Shown piece by piece: positions 37,191 to 46,414 of a stretch of DNA of 64,000 bases; within the stretch, counting starts at the first letter, position 1, and every line of letters begins with the position of its first letter. The position numbers and the translations under genes are program-made. The notes beneath the pieces are model-generated. The model did not search any database. It saw only the letters and a list, made by a program, of their open reading frames with translations, and had not been told where the DNA came from. The DNA is from Flaveria trinervia (taxonomy: Eukaryota; Streptophyta; Magnoliopsida; Asterales; Asteraceae), in contig CM046452.1 in assembly GCA_025506515.1 (NCBI GenBank), forward strand, positions 72,019,080 through 72,083,079, written 5' to 3'.

Positions 37191-37633
37191 TTGATTCGAA
37201 GACAAAGCAAAACCAACTTTAAAGGCTTTAAGACAACCAAATCCAAAGTCATTGAAGATGAGAACCGGATCGATCCAAACACGCAGAAATCGATGAAGAT
37301 ACGATTTATAGGCATCCAAGATATGTGTGGAAGATCCCTATACACGCTCCAATGCCAGCTAACATCTTGTCAAAGCTTATCGGGTGGAGTTGTGAAAAGG
37401 AGACGGGACATGTGTTGATTAAGTGTGAAGATAAAGAGTACTGTATCATTGACCCTGTGGATATGCTAAAGTTTGGAAAAGAAGATTTGATGAAGTCGCA
37501 GGCATGTAAAATTGCAGCTGATGAATTTGTTCATCTACTAGTAGCGCAGTTTGATTGGTTGATTACAAAGGCCCTAGGTAAAAAGATGTATGTTTATAGG
37601 GGCAGTTACAACGTAGATGATGTGGACTTCTAA
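37191..37633 (+). CDS. Unrecognised ORF just inside the 3' LTR of copia element 2
   Basis: Two overlapping frames (37191-37418 and 37325-37633) occupy the last 470 bp before the polypurine tract. The second, 102 residues, begins MWKIPIHAPMPANILSKL and includes two Cys, KFGKEDLMKSQ and VHLLVAQFDWLITKALGKK. Composition is balanced, unlike the surrounding AT-rich decay, and it contains no zinc-finger, transmembrane or env-like motif. It could be a captured piece of a host gene or a lineage-specific 3' ORF. I do not recognise it and cannot show that it is expressed. Confidence 0.35.
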
Positions 37634-37650
37634 AGAACTTTGATTTACCG

Positions 37651-37665
37651 AGCCTAGGGAGAGAT
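37651..37665 (+). other. Polypurine tract of copia element 2
   Basis: AGCCTAGGGAGAGATT immediately precedes the TG of the 3' LTR at 37666; a purine-rich primer site is expected exactly here. Confidence 0.7.
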
Positions 37666-38113
37666 TGTAGGGGTTGAACCTAGAGGCTCGGGAAATCAAA
37701 TCAATATGAAGATCAAGTTCAAGACAAGAGAAAAGTGAAAGAAGTCATGCAACAACTTACTTGTCGCGTGAGAACTAGCTTATCGCGTGAGAAGTTGATC
37801 TCACACGAGAACATTTTAGTTTAGTATAAATACTTAGTTTGCTTTATATTTAGTAAGTTTTTGTCAATTCGAAAAAGAGATGAGGGCTTTCCTAGGCCTT
37901 GCCGGGAGGTTTCTTTTGCCCCGTGATGAAGAGAAACTTCTTAGCCCCAGAGTCTTGAAACTCAGCGTGTAATATTTGAATTCAAAGAGCAATTAGAGAG
38001 AAGTTATTTATAGTGTGATATTCAATTTTATTATTCTACTGCTTAATCCGTAATTGTTTACATTCCGCATTTACAATTACCTGATCGATCAGATTATTGT
38101 GACGATCCTTACA
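37666..38113 (+). mobile_element. 3' LTR of copia element 2
   Basis: Starts TGTAGGGGTTGAACC and ends GACGATCCTTACA. Compared with the 5' LTR it carries a foreign segment of about 97 bp at roughly 37871-37968 (GGGCTTTCCTAGGCCTTGCC, TTAGCCCCAGAGTCTTG) that replaces about 25 bp. It is followed by AACTT, the second copy of the target duplication. The LTR pair is visibly diverged, so the insertion is not recent. Confidence 0.88.
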
Positions 38114-38400
38114 AACTTATGTTCTTTTAACTGAATGAACGAACATGAACAGAGGCCACGTTCTAGTAAGCTTTTGTCAATTTCCTGAATTTGCAATTCT
38201 TGTGTAATATTTTAAATTCAAAGAACAATCAAAGAGAAGTTATTTATAGTGTGATATTCAATTCTGTTCTTCTACTTCTTAATCCGTAATTATTTATATT
38301 CCGCATTCACAATTACGCGATCGATCTGATTATTATGACGATCCTTACAAACTTATGTTCTTTTAGCTGAATGAACGAACATGAACAGAGGCCACATTCG
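38114..38400 (+). repeat. Tandem duplication of copia LTR tail plus flank
   Basis: From 38166 the sequence repeats the copia LTR from AGTAAGCTTTTGTCAATT to GACGATCCTTACA (38353) and then again the flank AAACTTATGTTCTTTTAGC ... AGAGGCCAC that follows the genuine LTR at 38111-38160. The second copy lacks the 97-bp foreign segment of the first. So the duplication took in LTR end and genomic flank together, and happened before the foreign segment arrived (or the second copy lost it). Confidence 0.8.
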
Positions 38401-38590
38401 TTCATTTATGTTCGTGAACGTTCGATAATGTGTTTGTTTACGTCTGTTTGTATTCGTTAGTTTAAAGGATTTGTTTATAATTATATTAAGTACTTTTTTT
38501 AATCTTTGCTAGATTTTGCGTATTATTTCCTTAATGAACGAACTAGAACAAAGCCTTATTCGTATTCTTTTGGTTCGTTTGCAATCCTAA
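38401..38590. mobile_element. Right fragment of the small repeat element around copia element 2
   Basis: GTTCG/CGAAC-rich sequence (TTCGTGAACGTTCG) ends in GGTTCGTTTGCAATCC near 38585, the approximate inverse of GTTGCAAATGAACC at 24096. See the left fragment at 24087-24201. Confidence 0.4.
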
Positions 38591-38642
38591 CGACTTAAGA
38601 TGTAATGCTTTAAAGATATGATTTATGAACTCATATTTTTAT

Positions 38643-39185
38643 AGGGTTATTGGATTTTTATAATTTTAACTTTTATCTATTGCCCGAGATTAATTCCAAC
38701 TCAAAAAATATTTACAGACACTCTTAACTTTAACTTTATTTTCTTCCAACGATCACTTACTAACTATGAGTCAACCCTCATTAGTTTTTATTATGAAATG
38801 AGACAAACTTTAAGTAGTTTTTTTTAACTTTGTTACCACCTAGCCTTCCTTAGGTCTGTTTTTTTTTTGCATCTAGCCTCTTTTGTCACCCTAAATATAC
38901 CTCCAATGAGTCAAGTGGTTCAAATCAGGATGTAAAACTTGACGGTTTTTAGGATGCAGTAGTTCTAGATTGACGAACCCATTAAGTAGATTTCAATTTT
39001 TTTCTTAGTGTTTAACTACATAAACAGTCTGTGCCATAAAAAAACTAACGGGGTTAAATCTTAGTTAGTAAAGAATCATTGGAAGAAAATAAACTTAAAG
39101 ATGGGAGTGTTTATAAGTATTTCTTAAGTTGGAATTCATTCTGATCAAAAAATAAAAGTTGAGAATATTAAAATTCAATAACCCT
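38643..39185. mobile_element. MITE with terminal inverted repeats over 100 bp
   Basis: The left end AGGGTTATTGGATTTTTATA and the right end (reverse complement) AGGGTTATTGAATTTTAATA match, and the match continues for about 130 bp through AATTCCAACT, ACACTC and TTTATTTTCTTCCAA. TA or TATA lies outside both ends. The element is 543 bp, non-coding and of uncertain superfamily. Its right end is directly joined to the TA-rich microsatellite. Confidence 0.7.
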
Positions 39186-39214
39186 ATATATATATATATG
39201 TATATATATATATG

Positions 39215-39245
<31 letters not shown>

Positions 39246-39412
39246 GTATATATATATATGTATATATATATATGTATATATATATGTATATATATATATG
39301 TATATATATATGTATATGTATATGTATATATATATGTATAGTATATATATATATGTATATGTATATGTATATATATATAATGTATATGTATATATATATG
39401 TATATGTATATA

Positions 39413-39463
<51 letters not shown>

Positions 39464-39781
39464 GTATATGTATATATATATATGTATATATGTATATATG
39501 TATATGTATATATGTATATATGTTATATGTATATATGTATATATGTATATGTAATATATATGTATATGTTATATATATGTATATGTATATATATATATGT
39601 ATAATATATATATGTATATATATGTATATGTTATATATATATATATGTATATATGTATATGTTATATATATATATATATGTATATATAATGTATATGTAT
39701 ATATGTATATATTATATATGTATATATGTATATATATGTATATATTATATATATGTATATGTTATATATATGTATATATAT
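39184..39781. repeat. Long TATATG/TA microsatellite
   Basis: About 600 bp of alternating purine-pyrimidine made of TATATATG and GTATATGTATA units without any other sequence. The open frames through it (Tyr-Ile-Cys-Met-Val only) are artefacts of the repeat. Confidence 0.97.
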
Positions 39782-39872
39782 TGAATTGACAGATTTGTTA
39801 TCGTCACTAAGTCAACGAACTCAAATATCGTAATTTGACAACTTCACCCTTCGGTAGTACCACATCATCCAA

Positions 39873-39989
39873 AAAGATGGGAGTGTTTATAAGTATTTCT
39901 TAAGTTGGGATTCATCCTTATCAAAAAATAAAAGTTAAGATTATTAAAATTCAATAACCATATATATATATATATATAATATATATATA

Positions 39990-40036
<47 letters not shown>

Positions 40037-40125
40037 ATATATCGAATTGACAGATTTGTTATCGTCACTAAGTCAAGGAACTCAAATATCGTAATTTGAC
40101 AACTTCACCCTTCGGTAGTACCATC
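39873..40125. repeat. Second copy of the block around the microsatellite
   Basis: AAAGATGGGAGTGTTTATAA at 39873 repeats the sequence starting at 39098, including the right end of the MITE. A short TA run (about 39960-40042) then replaces the 600-bp microsatellite, and the unique flank AATTGACAGATTTGTTATC ... CCCTTCGGTAGTACCA is repeated (39783-39872 and 40045-40125). The duplicated unit is about 775 bp in copy one and 250 bp in copy two; nearly all the difference is microsatellite length. Confidence 0.85.
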
Positions 40126-40148
40126 AAAAAACAACATAAACATACAAG

Positions 40149-40578
40149 CAATGTTTTCAGAACCGGATCGGACGGTAAACCGAACACCTTATTGGTCGAC
40201 TGGTTGAACCGGTCGGACTAAATTTAAGAACCGGATAATGTCATGATTATATGTGTGTATACTAGATATGTAGTTGTATATAATTCAATATAACTATTTT
40301 ATATTTGTTGTTTATAGTTATATATAAATACTCAATAATAATCTTATGTCAAACACTTTAATTTATAGTTTGAACCATCCGTTAAACTCATTAAAATCCA
40401 AAAAACTAAAAAAATTTCAAAATCTAGTCCAACCCGGTTCCCGGTCTGACTACCGAACCGGTTCAAACCGGTTGGTTCCTTAAAAACAAAACGATTTAGG
40501 GTGGATAAGACCAGTCAGATCTCGGAATCCTGGTCGGACCGGTTTGACAAACCAGTCCGATCCGAGTCTGAAAACAAT
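40149..40578. mobile_element. Mutator-like MITE with 9-bp target duplication
   Basis: The left end ATGTTTTCAGAACCGGATCGG and the right end (reverse) TTGTTTTCAGACTCGGATCGG form terminal inverted repeats. ACATACAAG flanks both sides (40140-40148 and 40579-40587), a perfect 9-bp duplication, the length typical of Mutator-type insertion. The inside is rich in AACCGGTT words and non-coding, so movement would depend on a transposase elsewhere. Confidence 0.75.
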
Positions 40579-40587
40579 ACATACAAG

Positions 40588-41952
40588 AATCATCCTAAGC
40601 CGTCTCTTTTAGTTTGATGACTCATCCAGACCTTTTTATTTCTCCGTCCGATTTTAACTTAATTAACCCATCTACACCTTTTATAAATTATACTCTGCAC
40701 AGAAAGACCCAAAGACCAATAGTTAAATACCCAAATCAATCCAAGTTTAAGTTTTTGAGCAGAGATTGCCGGGCCTACAAATTTCCTAATGGAGTGTTAA
40801 TAATTGGTTTACAGTGGATAAGTTTGTTAATCAAATCGTTAGATATTTGATGTTTCATCACAATTTGATCTCAACAAGAATAAAGTAAAAAAAAGTACTT
40901 GAAGAAAGAATTCAGAAATGAACTTCAAATCATACTGTATTTCAATCACATATTACAGGTTTGACGATAATATTTAGATTACTAATCTATCTCTTCACAA
41001 TGCGTAATAGATACTAATAACAGATTTCCCTTTCACAATGCCGTGAAACAATCTCTCAACATGTTCTTCTTCCTCCAATGATAAGTTGCTAGTTGACAAC
41101 TTTTCTTCTTCTCTAAAACATTTTTATCATTAGTAACTTCCCGTTAGTGACAAGTTTCGCATAAATTTCACTTGTTGCAAGTTATGGATTAGTGGTTAGT
41201 TACCCTGGTTAGCAATCAATGCATTAGTTATAACTTGTGTCGACGCCAAGTACCATTCTAGGGTAACTTTCTCAACATCGGCAACTCTCCATCAACAACA
41301 ATCTTCATCAATACCATGTCTTCATCAATCGCAAGTTCTTTAGTGGCTACTTGACGTAAGTAGCAAGTTACATTGTCAACGATAAGAAACCTTATCAGCG
41401 ACATCTCTTCATCAAAAGTCTTCTCTTTTAACCCATCAGCGTCACTTCATCATCAACCACACATTTTTTCATTAGGAACAACTTACAATTACTGATAAAT
41501 TACATGAGTTTAATATTCACCAGTTCTTTTAAGTCTGTAAAACAAAAACTAGTTTTGGTAGTGCCTCATTTTAGCTACCAATCTCAGACTCCAACATATC
41601 TAACCTCACCTCTAATAATGGAAAGATTTCTTTGATAAAACATTTTTACCAGACCCGCTCTATTAGTAGATAAAAAAACATGTTTATCAGACATGCTAAC
41701 TGCGTGGTGACAGACTGCTTTGTACCCGTGACACCAAAGGCCATGCGTGCTCGTTGGAGACGAAACGCGCTAGACTTGCGTCAAACATGGTATAAAGGGA
41801 GTCTTGAACTCAAGCTCTTTTAAACTATGTTTGATTCAAGCCGTTAACAAGCTGATCTCAAGCAGCTTTCAACGCAATTGTTCTTACCATCACACAAAAA
41901 TTAAACCATTGCTTTTTAGATTCTAAGAAGCTTTCAACCAACAATCATATCA
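40588..41952. other. Intergenic, possible 3' flank of the methyltransferase gene
   Basis: No coding region supported. A 78-codon frame at 40614-40850 lacks recognisable features. 41000-41500 has many short TTCATCA / CAACA words but no clear period. The 3' UTR and polyadenylation region of the minus-strand methyltransferase gene should lie in the last few hundred bases. Confidence 0.45.
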
Positions 41953-44499
41953 TTATCCACTGTTTTGAGGTTGTAGCATGAACAGGAAAATGCCCCCAGC
42001 AACCGAAACATTTAGCGACTCATATTCGCCAACCATTCTAATGCTTACGAGCTCAGATGCCACCCGAGCTTTCTGGGAGATTCCGCTCCCTTCGCTACCC
42101 AAAACAAGACATAATTTTGTATCCTTCAAAGAACATGCAAGTTCATTAGTGAGACAAGAGACTGGCCCGTCTTTGCACCCTGGATCGCCCGCAAGGATTT
42201 TCATTTCAAACCCGTCAACAAGAGATTGTAGATCAGACCATCGGCCCGAAACCATTGGGAGCTGAAATGATGCACCACGGCTAGCTCTAAGTGCCTTCTC
42301 ATTGAATGGATCACAACATCCCGGGAGTAGAAAAGCACCATCCTGTCACAATTAATGTTGGTTAATAAGTTCACAAAAATGTCTTTTTTGTTCAATTTAT
42401 CAGAATTTGACAAATTATAAAGCACTGTTTACATAAAATGTTTTGTAACTATTAGAAAACCCAATGCTGAGATTTGGTTAATTACCCATCCGAAGGCCAC
42501 GGCTGATCTTAATAAGGTACCAAGATTACCAGGGTCCTGCATTAAGAGAACATTTTGCAAGTCAATTTGCCACAAAAATCAGTTGCAAAGATTGACAGAA
42601 ACTATGAAAGCATTTTACGGTTTAACACAACCAGAGATGTAATCTCTTCATATGGGTCAAAACAGTCGAGTCAGGTTGTGTTGAGTCAACCGAAAAACAC
42701 TTTTGTTTTCATAATATTAATAATTTCAACTTTTATAGAAAAAAGCAGTTTAGGAGGTAACATTCAAAATGTACGCACTTTAGATAACTATTTCACTGGT
42801 TCCATTCATAGTATTATATTATCTTTACCCATTTGACCCATTATAGGTTAGAAAAAACCAATATCAACCCATCTGTAACTAGATGGATCGGAATACAACA
42901 CATAAATGATACTAACACGCTGATTCGATCAACCTGGATTCCATCAAAAATCAGAATTTAAAAGTAGATAGCAACCATTTTAAGAAATCTTGATGGTGGT
43001 CATCATCTATAGCGTAAATATACACTTCACATTACCTATTTGAGTCGTTTTATTTTTAGTTAATTATTTTATACTAACCCGTTTGACCTGTTAATGGATT
43101 TTAAAAAAACACAAATCGACCCATTTGTAAGTAAATGGGTCGGAACTGCAAACTCTAAGTACAACAAAAAAATGCTACTAGAATGTGGATGGAAATAACC
43201 TGAATTCCATCAAGAACAAGTATTCTAAAGGCAGACGGGAACCATTTTGAAATTTCTTGATGGTGGTCATCATCAACAGTGTGATAAGTTGAAGGAATCC
43301 TCACTAGAGAAACTGCATCAATGGATTCGGTAGATTGCACTCCACAAAGTTTCTTCATCACTACTGAACTAACACGAACTATACGTATATCGCTTTCTAC
43401 CAACTCTTCGGGAACCTCAGCTTTCTCATGTAAAAGTAAACAATCTATTCCCGATGCCTTCTCGTGCATGGACTCTTGAAAGCTGTACATTTCCCTGATT
43501 TTATAACATGATCTAGGTTAATACACACCAATGTTTTAAAACTATGGATGAAGTGAGTCATAATTAGTCTATTTGTGTCATGGTTTAACAGTTAAACCAG
43601 TCTTAACTTGTACGCAAGTTGAATCGTTAGGCTTGATCTTAAAATCGTCTAATTACGTTGTAACTAATTTATAAATTAGAACTAGTACATCCCACAAATC
43701 TTGATAAAATCTTATGTTTATGAGCAGTGTGTAACAAAATACGAATAAAAATCAGAACAAACTACACATACAAGACATTCAAACACATAAAATATGTTCA
43801 TTTGGTTCGACTGCTTTGCTGAGAGACGGTTTGACCACACAAACCGAACCCAAGCGGCTCTCTGTAACCGTCTGATCCAGTTTGATCCGAATTCAAGAAA
43901 CTATGGGAAACAAAAACTATAATTTTCTAAACACAAATTAATCCACCGTACCTAAATATAAGATATAATCTTTCAGAAAGTTTGCAGCAGCTTTATGTTG
44001 TTCGTAATTGCTATTTGTAAATTAACTTCCAGCATTTCGAATATAAAATTGAAAACCCCTAGCGAATTCAGCACATCAATGTCGAATAACTAACGATTTT
44101 ACAACTTTCACAGAAAATCACGATAAACCCACATTTAAACAAGATTATTAAAGCTTAAAACGAAATGCGTGTATAATTACAGATGAAGTACACATACCTG
44201 ATTGGAGTAGTGCCAACAAGAAGAACAGAGCCATGAGCATGGCGATAAGAAGAGCTGTTGCGAAGCTTGACGCAGTGTTTCACAAATGGGTTCGAAGTGC
44301 TAGTGATTGATTTAACATTGAACGGAAGTGTATAAGGTGTCGCCGGCGAACAATCGCCGTCGCCGGAGCCAGCACGAGCTGTTGGGGTTTTTGTTGGTAG
44401 GGCTTGTGATTGAGGGTTTTGTAAATTGGGTTTGCAGAGAGACAAAGGGGAAGGTTGTGAGAAGGATGACGAAAACCACATTGTGTTTCCATTTTGCAT
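41953..44499 (-). CDS. SpoU/TrmH-family RNA 2'-O-methyltransferase, four exons
   Basis: Exons on the minus strand are 44499-44198, 43494-43200, 42536-42486 and 42342-41953. All junctions are GT/AG and phases agree, giving about 345 residues. Exon 1 starts MQNGNTMWFSSS and is rich in Ser, Pro and Thr with few acidic residues, as in a chloroplast or mitochondrial transit peptide. It then has the substrate-binding part ITSTSNPFVKHCVKLR. Exon 2 ends RILVLDGIQ, exon 3 is DPGNLGTLLRSAVAFGW, and exon 4 contains CLVLGSEGSGIS and ESLNVSVAGGIFLF. These are the three motifs of the SpoU (SPOUT) class, which methylates ribose 2'-O of rRNA or tRNA using SAM through a knotted fold. The exact RNA target cannot be told from sequence. 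An upstream TTG at 44505 is not a likely start. Confidence 0.92.
42930..43020 (-). pseudogene. Decayed copy of the end of exon 2 inside intron 2
   Basis: The segment reads, on the minus strand, IDDDHHQDFLKWLLSTFKF then a stop, against VDDDHHQEISKWFPSAFRI in real exon 2 (43285-43200). Similarity also covers the donor site and continues into intron sequence: ACCCATCTGTAACTAGATGG at about 42865 resembles ACCCATTTGTAAGTAAATGG at about 43120. So one segment of roughly 260 bp covering exon end plus intron start was duplicated in tandem, and the inner copy decayed. Confidence 0.85.
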
Positions 44500-46414
44500 T
44501 GTCAATTCTTGTTATAAACCTTTTCAAACTTGTGAATAATATTTGTTTTTGTGAAATTTGTGAAATAGGATATTACTAATAGTAGTGTTGTTCACTTGTT
44601 TTACGGTCTTTTAATCAATATTTTAATTGTTCAGATGTCTGAATGATTTAATATTTAACGGTTTAAATCGTTTGTTTTGCGAGCAAATGTCTGAATGGTT
44701 TAGACATTCGTCTCTGAATAGTTAAACATTATACTAATGATGAATGGTTAAGATATCTAATGTTGGGTGCTTAAGATTTATTATTTGAATTAGTTAGACA
44801 TTTGCCTTTGAATAATAAAACGATATGCTAGCTTTTAATGGTTCTAAACTCTTAATGATTTAGTATTTAATGGTTCAAACATCTTATTAGTTAATTACTT
44901 AACCATTCAGAGATTGCCAAACAACCTCTAAAAGTTGATTAGCAACTTTGTGACGAGTGAAAAAGAGTTTTGACTAAATAAAATATAGTTTTTGAAATTT
45001 ACTCGTTAAAAGGCTTCACAAAGCATTGATATGTAACTTTTAAGTGAATTAAACATATTTTATCTTTGATTGATTCAAATGTAATCTCCAAATTGAAATT
45101 ATTAAAAGGTTACCAAACGGCAAATTAAAAAATTAATGAAATTTTTTTCGATTCTAGTTATAAATGCTATGGAGATTTATAAAATTTAGATAATAGTTTT
45201 ATTTCGTACAAGGCTTAGTAGCTAAGAATCTTGTTAGTAGAATATGTAGGGAGAATGAGGCTCAGATGGCTTTTGCTAGAGTATCGCAAAAGTTGTCCTA
45301 TGTTTGTCACATCAATTTCTAAATATACATTCGTTGTTAATCTGTCTAAATAATGTATGGGGCCATCTCTCTAAAACTTGCAGTTAGATTCACATATCAC
45401 ACATTTAGTTGTTAAACAATACTTTCATTTAGCCTAAAAACAATAAAATATTTAAAACTTTGTTTACAATAAACATAAGAATTGAGAATCTAGCTAAACA
45501 GAGACTACTAAGCTAGGATATTAGTCGTGGGAAATATTAGGTAGCTCTTATATCAATGTCAATTTGTCATGCTTATCAACATATACCTACTTCAATCTTA
45601 TATGCATACTAAAACATTAGCAGAGTAAATACTAGTTTTATTTTTAGCAAAATGGTTATTACATACTATAATCTAGCATGTCATACACTAAAGGATGTAA
45701 TCAAGTAATAACTATGTACATATTAATACTTTGTCAATTGCTATTTACTTTATCATATTATTGTACTTTTGCTTAACCATAACTTTAGTTTTACTTTAAT
45801 TGAATTGTACCTTGTTGTATCATAACTCATATACAATTACAAGACTCTTTAGCCACACTTACAAGGTAGTCAATACTCCTTTAACTGCTATTTGCAGAAT
45901 ATACAAGGCTCCGATATATGCATAATATGAAAGATTCCTATTGCTTGTAATAAATACATGGCTTACATGTCGATGATTGAAAAGCGTTACGACTTTGTGC
46001 TTGCAAGACTTCGTTAACATACATTAACATCCACATATATGTATTTGTAGGAAATAGTCTTAAATCTAAATCCAAGTTTTCCTTACCATTTCACGTGTGA
46101 AATTAGAGTTTAAAGCCCACTTTAACATTATCTATTTAATCAACTTCAACACTTTGTCATACTTTACGGTTATCATACTTTACTTTGTCACACTTTAACT
46201 TTCTATTCTTTACTAAAAGCTTTACACAACAAATATGTCATGCCTCGGCACTTTACATTACACATATGTAAGGAACTATGTCTAAACACTTAATTATGGG
46301 ATTTTCACTTACTACAGTTCAATATGTAAATTCTGAGTTAGCTACTGATTTTAACATATTCATATTAGATGGAAAGGGAATATTAGTTTTTGTGAAAACT
46401 TTTAAGTTGTAAAC
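44500..46414. other. Promoter side of methyltransferase and AT-rich DNA; possible hAT-type MITE
   Basis: The gene's promoter should lie just above 44500. From about 44620 to 44945 the words TGAATGGTTTAGACATT, GATGAATGGTTAAG and TTTAATGGTTC recur on both strands, ending in TTGCCAAACAACC, a pattern I associate with short hAT-type repeats; ends are not fixed. 45100-46414 contains a GCTTGCAAGACTTCGTTAAC block (about 45999) similar to GCTTGCAAGACTTGTTAAC in the 2-kb LTR family (25174), so an old LTR relic may lie here. No gene is supported. Confidence 0.4.

Noticed and set aside
39159..39789. Open frames of 60-181 codons through the TA-rich tract
   Set aside because: They encode only Tyr, Ile, Cys, Met and Val from a TATATG microsatellite; not genes.
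43520..43930. Mutator-type MITE in intron 1 of the methyltransferase gene
   Set aside because: AACCG-rich words and ATGTTTTAAAACTATG recall the MITE at 40149, but no matching inverted ends or TSD could be found.
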